Positions 40,610 through 49,225 are shown, counted from the first letter of the stretch. The stretch is DNA of 64,000 nucleotides from Planctomycetota bacterium (GCA_022071975.1 JAJVIO010000060.1:31882-95881), one strand, 5' to 3'. Translations and numbers: made by a program. Notes: generated from the letters alone by a model not told the origin.

Positions 40610-43201
40610 ATGGACTGGCCTGACTGGAACACACTCTCGCTTGCCGACCAGCACTACCTTCCGTACGTGCTGATCGCGGTCGTCGTGATGGTTGCGGCCA
40701 TGCTGCTGCTGCCCAAGCGCCACGGCAAGCCGGTGCTGCTTGCCGCGTACCTCATACGGTTGCTGGCGCTGCTGGCCCTGGGACTGGCGATTGCCAACCC
40801 GGTCACCACCACGCAGGCCGAGGCGCGCTTCCAGCCGGCCGGCACCTGGCGCCTGCTGCTGCCGGGGGCCGATGCGCCCGCCAATCCGCAAGCCCGCGAC
40901 TTCACTGAGCCGCCCGCCGCCTTCGTCAACCGCGTGCGGAACGCGCTGGTGGGGGAGGCGCCGCCCGCAAGCACCGAAGTCCATGCCCTTGAGCGCGAAG
41001 CCGCCCTGGCGGCCCGCGATGCCGTGCGCGCCCTGGGCGTGCCGTGCATCGCCTTCTACCCCGAGCAGGAGGCGCTCTCGGCCGCGCCGCTGATTGCCGC
41101 CATCGAAGCGCCGATCGGTGTCAAGCCCGGCGAGCCCTTCATTCCGGTAGTCCAACTCGTCGGCCCCGATGCAGAGCTGCGCGTCACGCTCGATGGCAAG
41201 CCTTTGCAATCAGTCGGCGACCAATACGAAGTCCGCAGCGACGCCCCCGGCCGTCACGTGCTGGAAGCCGTGCTGCTGGACGCCGACGGTCGCGAGCTGC
41301 AACGCGCCGGCCACGTGTTCCGGGTCGGTGAAAAGCCTCGCGCATTGGCGCTTGGCCTGGAAGGCCGGCAGCTTACGCGCGCCGGCGCGCTCGCGCCCGA
41401 CCTGCAGTTCACGGTCGTGACCGTGCCCGAATTCCGGAGCGCGAGCCTGGGCGAAGAACAAGCGCCCGTTGAGCTGGTGATCTCCAGCGTGCAGGCACTG
41501 AACCAGCTGAGCGCAGACCAGGCCTTCACGCTGGCGGGCTTCGTGGCGCGGGGCGGCGGGTTGTTCGTCACCGGCGACGGCGCGAAGTACGTGGCGCCCG
41601 AATACCTCCCCCGCGACGTGCGCGGCCTGCTGCCGGTGATTCTGCAGAAAGAAGGCAAGCAGCCGCCGCCGGACGACCCGCCGCTGCAGGAAGAGCCCAT
41701 CAAGGCCGAGATCGCCAAGGTCAGCATCTGCTTCGTGCTTGACCGCTCCGGCAGCATGGACGCGCCTGTCGGCGACGGCAAAGCCACCCGCTGGCAGATC
41801 GCGACCAAGGGCGTCATCGAGTCGCTGAAGCTGGTTGACCAGGGCGGCCGCCGCGATCTCGAGAAGCCGGAGTCGGAGTCGATCGCCACGCGCGTCGGCA
41901 TCATGTCGTTCACGCTGGCGCAGAACTGGATCGACAAGCCGCGGACCTTCCTGAAGTTCGACCGCGAGTTCGACCTGCCGCGCCGCCTGCGCGAAGTCAC
42001 CGGCGACAACGAGTACGCCGAGCTCGGCTACAACACCGACATTTACGCGGCCGTGGATGAAGCCATCAACGTGATGAAGGACGAGCCCAGCGCCGTGAAG
42101 CTGATCGTGATGATGACCGACGGCGCCGACCGCCCCAAGAACGCCCTGGAAGGCAAGAAGCACACCGACCTGCGCGCCCGCGCCATCGAGCACGAGATCA
42201 ACATCGTGGCGGTGGGCATCGGCGACGCCTTCAGCGGCAGCGACCCCGAGGCCCTGGCCGCGCGCCAGGTGATCAGCGACCTCGCCACCAAGCCCGAGTT
42301 CGCCAAGATCCCCGCGCCGCAGGACGCCGCCAAGGCCTACACGATCTTCGTGGACACCGTGGAAACCGCCTTCCAGGCCTATGACGACAAGAAGAAGCAG
42401 GAAGAAGAAGAACGCAAACGCAAGCTGGAAGAGCAGAAGAACCGCGAGCTTGAGCCCGAGAAAGTCGAGGTCATGCCCGGCACATTCCCGCTGGTTCTGG
42501 GCGTGGTCGGCGAGCAGCTGTTCGGCAAAGACGCCCTGCCCGACACTGCGCCGAAGGTGCAGTGGCTGGCGCGCAACTTCGCGCGCGACGGCGCGGCCGT
42601 GGCGCTGGCCGCGGCGACCGACGACCCGGGCGCCACGCCGGTGCTGGCCTTCAAGGGCTACGGGTTGGGGCGCGTGGGCTTCTGGGGCGCGGGCACGGAC
42701 CCGGAGGCCCTGGGCGAGCTGACGGGCTGGGATGACTTCCCCGCCATCTTCGCCGCCAGCCTGCGCTGGCTGTTGCCTCGCGAACAGCCGGACCTGCGCC
42801 TGCTGGGCGAAGCCACGCCGGGCGGCATCCGCATCCTAGACCCTATAGAGGAAGCAACCTACCTGCTGCGCACCCAGGCCGGCGACCTGGCGCTGAAGCT
42901 GAACGACAGCGAGCTCACGTCCGACGGCCTACTGCCGCTCGGCCCCGCCGAGGTGATCGAGCGCGTCCCCAGCGAAGCCGGCCCCATCGAGCGCGTGATC
43001 GGCGACGTGTATGTCGCGAACGCGCCGGCCGTGGTCGCGCGCCAGTTCGCGCTGGACGAAGACGAGGGCCCGGCGACGCTGCAGGCCCGCCCGCCGGAAG
43101 TCACACGCCAGACCCGTGAAGCAACGCTGCCGCTGCTGTATCTTCTGACCCTGGTGCTGCTGATCATGCCGATCGAGCGGCTGATCCGGAGACGCAGTTG
43201 A
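40610..43201 (+). CDS. Large membrane VWA protein (BatA-like, with glutamine-amidotransferase-like fold)
   Basis: The 863-aa product has two N-terminal hydrophobic segments (LPYVLIAVVVMVAAMLLL and LIRLLALLALGLAIANP), an extracytoplasmic region with an Ig-like part, a VWA domain from about residue 372 with the MIDAS CFVLDRSGSMD and later MMTDGADRP, a charged coil (DDKKKQEEEERKRKLEEQKN), a GATase1-like second half, and a C-terminal helix (LPLLYLLTLVLLIMPIE). Related proteins are common in PVC bacteria. It may be a MoxR client. Its stop overlaps the start of pdxA (TTGA). Confidence 0.8.
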   Translation: MDWPDWNTLSLADQHYLPYVLIAVVVMVAAMLLLPKRHGKPVLLAAYLIRLLALLALGLAIANPVTTTQAEARFQPAGTWRLLLPGADAPANPQARDFTEPPAAFVNRVRNALVGEAPPASTEVHALEREAALAARDAVRALGVPCIAFYPEQEALSAAPLIAAIEAPIGVKPGEPFIPVVQLVGPDAELRVTLDGKPLQSVGDQYEVRSDAPGRHVLEAVLLDADGRELQRAGHVFRVGEKPRALALGLEGRQLTRAGALAPDLQFTVVTVPEFRSASLGEEQAPVELVISSVQALNQLSADQAFTLAGFVARGGGLFVTGDGAKYVAPEYLPRDVRGLLPVILQKEGKQPPPDDPPLQEEPIKAEIAKVSICFVLDRSGSMDAPVGDGKATRWQIATKGVIESLKLVDQGGRRDLEKPESESIATRVGIMSFTLAQNWIDKPRTFLKFDREFDLPRRLREVTGDNEYAELGYNTDIYAAVDEAINVMKDEPSAVKLIVMMTDGADRPKNALEGKKHTDLRARAIEHEINIVAVGIGDAFSGSDPEALAARQVISDLATKPEFAKIPAPQDAAKAYTIFVDTVETAFQAYDDKKKQEEEERKRKLEEQKNRELEPEKVEVMPGTFPLVLGVVGEQLFGKDALPDTAPKVQWLARNFARDGAAVALAAATDDPGATPVLAFKGYGLGRVGFWGAGTDPEALGELTGWDDFPAIFAASLRWLLPREQPDLRLLGEATPGGIRILDPIEEATYLLRTQAGDLALKLNDSELTSDGLLPLGPAEVIERVPSEAGPIERVIGDVYVANAPAVVARQFALDEDEGPATLQARPPEVTRQTREATLPLLYLLTLVLLIMPIERLIRRRS

Positions 43202-44304
43202 GCAAGCACGACGACACCGATGAGCACGAACTGCTCGAGATTCCCGCGCCGCTGCTGGTCACCGCCGGCGACCCGGCGGGCATCGGCGCCGAGGTCGCGC
43301 ACAAGGCCATCAAGCGCCTGCAGCGCAAGCACGAGATTTTGCCCGAACGGCCGGTTGTGGTGATCGGCGACGCATTCCTGTACGCCCAGCACCTCGAGAA
43401 GCCGAGCGCGATGCAGGCCTATCACATCGTGCCGGTGGACGACTTCCTGATGGACATGGGCTACCTGGTGCACCACCTGATGCCCCGCGAGGGCAAGCCC
43501 TGGCGCCCGATCTTTCTCGATTGCGGCTTCAAGGACCAGAGCGCCATCAAGCCCGGCGAGGCCAGTGAACTCAGCGGCGAGCGCGCGGCCACGTACCTCG
43601 AGGTCGCTGTCGAGCTGCTGGATGACGACGTGGCTGACGCCGTCTGCACGACGCCGATCTGCAAGGACGTGATGCCGCACGAGGCCTTCCCGTTCCCGGG
43701 CCAGACCGAATACTTCGCCGCGGCCTGCGACGTGGAGCACCCGGTGATGATGCTGGTGGGGGGCGGATTGCGCGTAGCGCTGGCGACCATCCACCTGCCG
43801 CTGGCCAAGGTGCCGCGAGCGCTGAACCGCAAGGACCTGCGCCGCACCATTGAAACGGTCGCCGAGGCCCTGCGCGAAGACTTCGGCATTCCAAAGCCGC
43901 GCATCGCCGTCTGCGGCCTGAACCCGCACGCCGGCGAGAACGGCCGCTTCGGCACCGAGGAGCGCAAGGTGATCGAGCCCGCGATCCGCGCCATGAAGGG
44001 CAAGGGCTTCGAGGTGGAGGGGCCGCTCAGCGCCGACAGTGTGTTCTGGTTCGCGCGCCAGGGCCGCTTCGACGCGGTGATCGCCATGTACCACGACCAG
44101 GGCCTCGCGCCCCTGAAAGCGGTCGCGTTCCACGAGGGCGTGAACGTGACGCTAGGGTTGCCGGTAGTGCGCACCAGCCCCGACCACGGCACCGCGTTCG
44201 ACATTGCGGGCAAGAACCAAGCCGACGAGCACGCCACCTACAACGCCATCCTGCTGGCCCACGATATCAGCAACCGCCGCGAAGCCGCCTACGCCCGGGC
44301 CTGA
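43198..44304 (+). CDS. pdxA: 4-hydroxythreonine-4-phosphate dehydrogenase
   Basis: The 368-aa product oxidises 4-phosphohydroxy-L-threonine in pyridoxal-phosphate synthesis. TAGDPAGIGAEV opens the domain. TTPICKD, CGLNPHAGENGRFG, AMYHDQGLAPLKA and VRTSPDHGTAFDIAG are conserved PdxA segments with the metal-binding histidines and aspartates. The N-terminal 15 residues are an acidic extension. The start is TTG overlapping the TGA of the VWA gene, which couples an envelope protein gene with a vitamin B6 enzyme. It is followed by the dispersed GGGGACTGTCCCC repeat. Confidence 0.94.
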   Translation: MSKHDDTDEHELLEIPAPLLVTAGDPAGIGAEVAHKAIKRLQRKHEILPERPVVVIGDAFLYAQHLEKPSAMQAYHIVPVDDFLMDMGYLVHHLMPREGKPWRPIFLDCGFKDQSAIKPGEASELSGERAATYLEVAVELLDDDVADAVCTTPICKDVMPHEAFPFPGQTEYFAAACDVEHPVMMLVGGGLRVALATIHLPLAKVPRALNRKDLRRTIETVAEALREDFGIPKPRIAVCGLNPHAGENGRFGTEERKVIEPAIRAMKGKGFEVEGPLSADSVFWFARQGRFDAVIAMYHDQGLAPLKAVAFHEGVNVTLGLPVVRTSPDHGTAFDIAGKNQADEHATYNAILLAHDISNRREAAYARA

Positions 44305-44307
44305 GCA

Positions 44308-44445
44308 GCGCAGGGGACTGTCCCCGCAGCCTGCCCGCCGAAGCCTTGGCGAAGGCGGGTTGGGGACTGTCCCCGTCTTCGACTCAACCGCGAGTTGCGA
44401 AAACGGGGACAGTCCCGTTCCGGGACAGTCCCCATCGCAGAATCG
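44308..44445. repeat. Dispersed repeat with GGGGACTGTCCCC palindromes, copy 2
   Basis: GGGGACTGTCCCCG, then GCCTGCCCGCCGAAGCCTTGGCGAAGGCGGG, a second GGGGACTGTCCCCGTC, then CGGGGACAGTCCCGTTCCGGGACAGTCCCCATC. The same blocks in the same order are found at 14462-14555 and 14833-14854 (copy 1, which has about 280 extra bases in the middle). It lies between convergent genes. Confidence 0.75.
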
Positions 44446-44459
44446 CGTGCGCGACGGGG

Positions 44460-44933
44460 TCACCGCTTCGCGTACAGCCGGCGGGTTTGCTTGATCATGC
44501 CGGCGTGCCAGCAGATGTGGGCGGCGATCATGGCAATGAAGCTGGCGGCGTTGCGTTGCGGCCTAACTTGACGTGTCAAGTCTTCGGGTTTCAGGCTGGC
44601 GATTGCCTCGCGCAAACCGGCGGACGCCTGCTTGAGGGCCGGCAGCACCTGCGTCAGCGGCAACTCGCCGGGCGGCTTCGTGTCGGGTGACTTTGCCGGG
44701 TCCATGTTCCTGATCGTCGCGATGTAGTGCCGGTGGCAGAGCTCCAGGTGGTTCAGGTGCCACAGGATCGTGCCCGGCACGCCCACGCCGTCGTCGTGCG
44801 GCTCGGCCGCGTAGGCGGGGTGCTGCCAGGCGGCCTCCTGCTCGGTCAGGTCGTGCAGGGCGCTGGCGAGGCTCTCCCACTCGTCGTTCAGCGCGCCGTC
44901 AAACACAACCAGCAAACTTTCCACGGCATCCAT
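44460..44933 (-). CDS. DinB-superfamily protein
   Basis: The 157-aa product has the four-helix pattern of DinB/YfiT proteins. LASALHDLTEQEAAWQHP forms the first helices, the histidines in WHLNHLELCHRHY and ICWHAGMIKQTR lie where the metal-binding triad is expected. Known relatives include bacillithiol or mycothiol transferases, but most are uncharacterised. It is divergent from thiC. It could detoxify electrophiles with a thiol cofactor, but this is only a family-based possibility. Confidence 0.75.
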   Translation of the reverse strand: MDAVESLLVVFDGALNDEWESLASALHDLTEQEAAWQHPAYAAEPHDDGVGVPGTILWHLNHLELCHRHYIATIRNMDPAKSPDTKPPGELPLTQVLPALKQASAGLREAIASLKPEDLTRQVRPQRNAASFIAMIAAHICWHAGMIKQTRRLYAKR

Positions 44934-45027
44934 CGGCGTGTCTCCTACTGGTGAAGGAAGTCCCTTCTACTATCCTGCCCCCCGAACGGGCACAGGTTAC
45001 GGGGCAGGGGCTATTTTTGGGGACGCT

Positions 45028-46578
45028 ATGCCTACCCAGCTGCAATTCGCGCGTGAAGGCAAAATCACCGACGAAATGGCCTACGTGGCCGAGCAGGAAG
45101 AACTCACGCCCGAAGAGGTTCGCGGGTTGATCGCCCAGGGCCACCTGGTGATCCCCAAGAACATCAACCACGACTTCGCCCCGCGCGCCATCGGCCGCCG
45201 CACCAAGACCAAGGTCAACGCCAACATCGGCATCAGCAGCGACCACGGCAAGCTCGAGGAAGAGCTGGCCAAGCTCAAGGTCGCCATCGAGTTCGGCAGC
45301 GACTCAGTGATGGATTTAAGCAGCGGATACCAGGACCTCGACGGCATCAGGCAGGCCGTAATCAACAACAGCAGCGTGATGGTGGGCACCGTGCCGATCT
45401 ACGGCGCCATGTCCGACAACATCATGCAGGGCCGCGGTTTCAAGGATTTCACCGCCCGCCGCCTGCTCGATGAAATCGACAAACAGGGCCAGCAGGGCGT
45501 TGACTACATCACCGTTCACTGCGGCATCACCCGCCAGACACTCAAGTATGTGGACGGCCGTCAGCGCATCGTCGGCATCGTCAGCAAGGGCGGCAGCGTG
45601 CACGCGGCCTGGATGCGCGCCACGGGCAACGAGAACCCGCTGTACGAGTACTTCGACGAGCTGTGCGAGATCGCCGCCAAGTACGACATGACCTTCAGCC
45701 TCGGCGACAGTCTACGGCCGGGCGGCACCGGCGACGCCACGGATGCGGCGCAAGTGCAGGAATTGTTGCTACTCGGCGAGCTGACGAAACGCGCCTGGGC
45801 CAAGGGCGTGCAGGTGATGATCGAGGGTCCGGGCCACGTGCCGCTGGACCAGATCGCCGCCAATGTCCTCTTGCAGAAAAGGCTGTGCCACGGCGCGCCG
45901 TTCTACGTGCTTGGCCCGCTGACCATCGACACCGGCGCGGGCTACGACCACATCACGGGCGCGATCGGCGGCGCGGTGTGCAGCGCCGCGGGCGCCGACA
46001 TGCTGTGCTACGTCACGCCGGCCGAGCACCTGCGTTTGCCCAACGCCGACGACGTGCGTCAGGGCGTGATCGCCACGCGCATCGCGGCGCAGAGCGGCGA
46101 CCTGGCCAAGGGTGTGCCGTACGCCAAGCGCATCAATGATCGCATGAGCGAGGCGCGCAAGAAGCTGGACTGGGAAACCATGTACGCCTGCGCCATCGAC
46201 CCCGTTGAGGCCCGCAAGTTCCGCCAGACCAGCGAGGACTACGACAGCGACGTCTGCACCATGTGCGGCGACCTGTGCGCCGTGCGCATGGACAACTTCA
46301 CGGACCTCGGCTCGCGCGCGCCCGCGGACCTGAAGGAAATGCCCATGGCCGACGAGCGCCGAAAGCGCCGCGTGACCATGGCCGAGAAGCAGGCGGCCGA
46401 GGGCAGCTTCGACGAGATGGGCAACTGGCTGCCGCCAAAGCACGTGCAGGAGAAGCAGCGTGCCAAGGGCCAACAGGCAAAGCTGGAGGCCAAGGTCCCA
46501 TACGAGCGCGCCGATTCAGGCAGCTACAAAAAGGGCGCCGCCCCCGAGCCCGAGCAAGTGCTGCGTGACCGCGAGTGA
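45028..46578 (+). CDS. thiC: Phosphomethylpyrimidine synthase (radical SAM)
   Basis: The 516-aa product rearranges aminoimidazole ribotide to HMP-phosphate, the pyrimidine of thiamin. NANIGISSD, MDLSSGYQDLDGIRQAVI, TVHCGIT, SLGDSLRPGGTGDATDAAQ, MIEGPGHVPLDQI and YVTPAEHLRLPNADDVRQG are ThiC signatures. The iron-sulphur cysteines read CTMCGDLC (C-x2-C-x3-C), one residue tighter than the common C-x2-C-x4-C. A lysine-rich C-terminal extension of about 90 residues follows. No TPP riboswitch is visible upstream. The 3' 77 bases are repeated at 47819-47895. Confidence 0.94.
   Translation: MPTQLQFAREGKITDEMAYVAEQEELTPEEVRGLIAQGHLVIPKNINHDFAPRAIGRRTKTKVNANIGISSDHGKLEEELAKLKVAIEFGSDSVMDLSSGYQDLDGIRQAVINNSSVMVGTVPIYGAMSDNIMQGRGFKDFTARRLLDEIDKQGQQGVDYITVHCGITRQTLKYVDGRQRIVGIVSKGGSVHAAWMRATGNENPLYEYFDELCEIAAKYDMTFSLGDSLRPGGTGDATDAAQVQELLLLGELTKRAWAKGVQVMIEGPGHVPLDQIAANVLLQKRLCHGAPFYVLGPLTIDTGAGYDHITGAIGGAVCSAAGADMLCYVTPAEHLRLPNADDVRQGVIATRIAAQSGDLAKGVPYAKRINDRMSEARKKLDWETMYACAIDPVEARKFRQTSEDYDSDVCTMCGDLCAVRMDNFTDLGSRAPADLKEMPMADERRKRRVTMAEKQAAEGSFDEMGNWLPPKHVQEKQRAKGQQAKLEAKVPYERADSGSYKKGAAPEPEQVLRDRE
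46502..46578 (+). repeat. thiC 3'-end direct repeat, copy 1
   Basis: The last 77 bases of thiC, encoding YERADSGSYKKGAAPEPEQV...; about 80% identical by eye to 47819-47895. Confidence 0.85.
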
Positions 46579-46809
46579 CCGGAGAAACGTTGCCCCGATC
46601 GTTTGTGCACCAACATTCAGCGAGTGGCCGTACGTCCGTAGACTCGGTGCTTGATCGTGAGGGGGGATTTGCCCACCGGTCACGCAGCCGCCAGCGTTAG
46701 CCTCGAGATCATGAGTCGGTTGCCGGTGCGGGCGAGTAGTGCAGGATTTATCTGCCTCGCTTCGTTGTTTTTCAGAACCGCGAGGTCCCAAAGTGCGTAT
46801 TACTGAACA
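46579..46809. other. Gene-free, lower-GC segment after thiC
   Basis: No ORF is supported. Composition is less GC-rich than thiC. It should hold the promoter of the lipoprotein gene that follows. It is part of the 1.24-kb segment bracketed by the thiC-end repeats. Confidence 0.45.
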
Positions 46810-47751
46810 ATGCGACTGGCTCTCATACTAGGCTTCGCCGCTATTGTTGCGGCGTGCGCACCTGCGCCTGTCGGGCAGGTTGGTGACGTGGGGGAATCGA
46901 CGCAGTGCGGAGAAGCCCGCATCGCAGAGGCAGATGCGGCACAGCCGGAGCCGACAGGCCCTGCCCCAATGGGAACTGCCTTTCCAGAACTCGCTCAGTT
47001 CCTGGCAACCGGATTGAATGACCTGTCGGAAGAGCGCGAAGCCTCACTTCGCCTCCTCTTGAAGCGACTCCACGGCGAAGAGACGCCTTTTCTACCGAAG
47101 ATGCGCATCTGCAGCGTTGCCGACAGCACTGGCGAGACTTTCTTTGTGCTGTTGGAAGAACCCCGATACCTCGCTATTCCAGGTACGTACAACGTGGGCG
47201 CGCACGTGTTTGGGGCCAGCTGGGAGCTACTCTCGCAAGTTAGCTTTTCGGCCGGATGGCGCATGGACGTCACCGATGTAGAGGTAGCAGACCATTCGCC
47301 GTTGGGCAGAAGTGTCCTGTGCTTCAGGACTGCACCGTTCATCAATGGGCTTGATGTCGGTCGCGAGTACTATGCGCTCTGCTCTGGGCGTTTGGTGCTG
47401 GTGCGCTTGGAGGACGCGCAGGGTGTTGCGATCGAGAATGTGTACGGAGCACCCAACCACACGATCGGTCCCGTGCCTGCGGAACTCGGCGAACTTGCAG
47501 GCGCCATCACGGAGGATGCTGACGCCGGCCTCTTGTTGGAAGCGCTTACATTCATGGGTGGACGGCATCTTACGCTCGAGAAGCTTGCAAACCGGAACGT
47601 CTTGTCAGAGACCGAGGATCTGATTCGCTGTGTCGACGAACTTTTCTCCAGCACTGCTGTACGCGACCGCGTTGCCACACTTGTCGAATCAGACAACGTA
47701 TGGATCAGGGACGCTGCAAGGCTTGCGCAGTCGCGACAGGTCTACGACTAG
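46810..47751 (+). CDS. Predicted lipoprotein
   Basis: The 313-aa product has a lipoprotein signal (MRLALILGFAAIVAAC with a lipobox AAC at residue 16), a low-complexity acidic linker, then a mixed domain with many short strands. No family is recognised. The C-terminal 80 residues are helical (ELAGAITEDADAGLLLEALT, SETEDLIRCVDELFSS), with the flavour of a HEAT-like pair (RVATLVESDNVWIRDAARLA). Codon use is less GC-rich than neighbours. The gene lies inside the segment bracketed by thiC-end repeats, so it is probably acquired. Confidence 0.6.
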   Translation: MRLALILGFAAIVAACAPAPVGQVGDVGESTQCGEARIAEADAAQPEPTGPAPMGTAFPELAQFLATGLNDLSEEREASLRLLLKRLHGEETPFLPKMRICSVADSTGETFFVLLEEPRYLAIPGTYNVGAHVFGASWELLSQVSFSAGWRMDVTDVEVADHSPLGRSVLCFRTAPFINGLDVGREYYALCSGRLVLVRLEDAQGVAIENVYGAPNHTIGPVPAELGELAGAITEDADAGLLLEALTFMGGRHLTLEKLANRNVLSETEDLIRCVDELFSSTAVRDRVATLVESDNVWIRDAARLAQSRQVYD

Positions 47752-47818
47752 ACCATCGTCGGCCATCCCCTGTGCAAACAAGAGCCGCTAAGAACCGGGG
47801 TGCAAGCCCGCGATCCCC

Positions 47819-47895
47819 ACGAACGCGCCAATTCAGCAAGCTACAAGAAGGGCGCCGCCCCCGAGCCCGAGCAGATCCTGCGCCACAAAGAGTAG
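47819..47895 (+). repeat. thiC 3'-end direct repeat, copy 2 (orphan C-terminal coding fragment)
   Basis: In frame it reads HERANSASYKKGAAPEPEQI..HKE then TAG, the same C-terminus as ThiC with a stop at the same place, but without any start or upstream thiC sequence. It is either the original thiC end displaced by an insertion or a fragment of a lost second copy. Confidence 0.8.
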
Positions 47896-47932
47896 TGGCC
47901 CATCTACCCGGCTTGCCCATGCGGAGTAAGCT

Positions 47933-48120
47933 ATGAAGGTGAGGGATGTGCTGCGGCTACTCCATGATGACGGCTGGGAAGTTGTCAGTGGAAGGGGAGC
48001 CACCGGCAGTTGAAGCACCCGTCCAAGAAGGGGCTGGTGACGGTCGCGGGGCATGACCGCGACGAGCTGCATCCCAAGACTCTGCGTAGCATCCTGAACC
48101 ATGCGGGGTTGTCGGAATGA
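47933..48120 (+). pseudogene. hicA: hicA mRNA-interferase toxin, frameshifted
   Basis: The reading frame begins MKVRDVLRLLHDDGWEVVSG, the HicA N-terminus, then hits a stop after RGATGS. One base missing in the run AGGGGAGCC would restore R-G-S-H-R-Q-LKHPSKKGLVTVAGHDRDEL, the remaining HicA sequence including the catalytic histidine, to a stop at 48118-48120. The restored end overlaps hicB by four bases. A homopolymer sequencing error is possible, so the gene may be intact in reality. Confidence 0.85.
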
Positions 48121-48341
48121 AGGCAATGAGCGAGTACGTGGTCATCCTCGAAAAGGGCAGGGGCAACTGGTCCGCCTATGTGCCCGACCTGCCCGGCTGT
48201 GCTGCCACAGGCCGCACGCGCGCCACAGTGCTGAAGCGCATCCGGGAGGCGATTGAGTTTCACATCGAAGGGCTCAAGGCCGAAGGCGAGCCTGTGCCAC
48301 CTCCCACAGTGTCCGCCGAACTGGTGAAACTGTCTGCGTAG
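48117..48341 (+). CDS. hicB: HicB-family antitoxin
   Basis: The 74-aa product has the HicB core: SEYVVILEKGRGNWSAYVPD, LPGCAATGRTRATVLKRIRE, AIEFHIEGLKAEGEPVPPP. It neutralises HicA by occluding its active site. The C-terminal DNA-binding domain of longer HicB proteins is missing, which is normal for the short class. It overlaps hicA by four bases (ATGA). Since hicA is frameshifted as read, the antitoxin may now be a remnant without a toxin. Confidence 0.88.
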   Translation: MKAMSEYVVILEKGRGNWSAYVPDLPGCAATGRTRATVLKRIREAIEFHIEGLKAEGEPVPPPTVSAELVKLSA

Positions 48342-48407
48342 TAAAGTGGCATGCGCATCCCGACTTCGCTGAAGCTACGTCGGGCAGGCCCTGCGCATGT
48401 TTCGTTC

Positions 48408-48426
48408 CACGCGCTTCAAGCGCGTG
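48408..48426. repeat. CACGCGCTTCAAGCGCGTG palindrome
   Basis: Perfect 19-base palindrome (odd centre). A near-identical palindrome is at 49152-49170 (CACGCGCTTGAAGCGCGTG). The two flank the 156-aa orphan gene. Confidence 0.75.
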
Positions 48427-48535
48427 CCGTTCTTCTTCGAGGGAGCGGTTGCCGCACCAATGGCGGAGAATCGAAGCGCAATCCGGTGGCGAAGGATACC
48501 ACAGGAGTCTTGCGACGATGTTTACGAGACTGCTT

Positions 48536-49006
48536 CTAGAGCGGCCTGGAGTGAATCAGTCGAAGCGCCAATGTGCTGCCGTCCAATTCATACGTATCCC
48601 AGAACGTCCTCAACAGGAGCGTGTCACCACGCTCAACGGAGAACGTAAGTACACCATTCGAATACGTAGCGGGCTCCGGTTCGTGCCCAAGTTGTTCGAC
48701 CAGTCTTTGGTGGAGACTTCGCATGTATTTGTGGTCGTCAAATGCACCAAGACTGCAGATGTCGGAAACAACTTTGGCCACAGCATCCGGATTGCGGTGG
48801 CAGATCTCCGCGAAATCTAGCCCGCAACGGCCTTTGACAGTTGCCAGAAGACTCTTGACGTCTGAGACTTGCACGATCCGGTTCTCTACCACCACACCAA
48901 AGGCGCGTTCCGTAGGTCTCCCGCTGAACGGTGGATGATGCCGAAGCTTGCGGACTATCGACAGTCCCTCAATCTGAGCAATCTGGCGTGTTTCGGTCTC
49001 GGTCAT
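48536..49006 (-). CDS. Hypothetical protein in the accessory patch
   Basis: The 156-aa product is unrecognised. It has an N-terminal mixed segment (QIAQIEGLSIVRKLRHHPPF), a helical middle (DAVAKVVSDICSLGAFDDHK) and a beta-rich end (GVLTFSVERGDTLLLRTFW, YELDGSTLALRLIH). The start is ATG at 49006; the track start adds 15 residues. Base composition is lower in GC than core genes. It is flanked by two near-identical palindromes, so it may have moved as a unit. Function unknown. Confidence 0.45.
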   Translation of the reverse strand: MTETETRQIAQIEGLSIVRKLRHHPPFSGRPTERAFGVVVENRIVQVSDVKSLLATVKGRCGLDFAEICHRNPDAVAKVVSDICSLGAFDDHKYMRSLHQRLVEQLGHEPEPATYSNGVLTFSVERGDTLLLRTFWDTYELDGSTLALRLIHSRPL

Positions 49007-49151
49007 CGCATGCGATTCTATCAGCAGCGCCCTTCGCCGATACAATTGCATGCAAAAGTGGAATTGGGACGAGGAACCGCCTCATTACTTGAGCGGTGAC
49101 GGTTGTTCGGCTCGTGGTTGTGTCGCGCGCCAGGATGGCGAGGGCACTGAT

Positions 49152-49170
49152 CACGCGCTTGAAGCGCGTG
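49152..49170. repeat. CACGCGCTTGAAGCGCGTG palindrome
   Basis: Near-identical to 48408-48426, differing only at the centre. See that entry. Confidence 0.7.
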
Positions 49171-49225
49171 CCACCCCTCCCAAGCCCGTTCCCTGCTTGC
49201 CTTGCTTCCGCTACTCTTTCGGGGC

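Noticed and set aside
44934-45027. TPP riboswitch before thiC
   Set aside because: The region lacks the CTGAGA and ACCTGA...GGATAATGCC thi-box elements.
48351-48820. Plus-strand ORFs of 62-123 aa after hicB
   Set aside because: They overlap each other and the minus-strand 156-aa gene, lack ribosome sites, and cross a palindrome.
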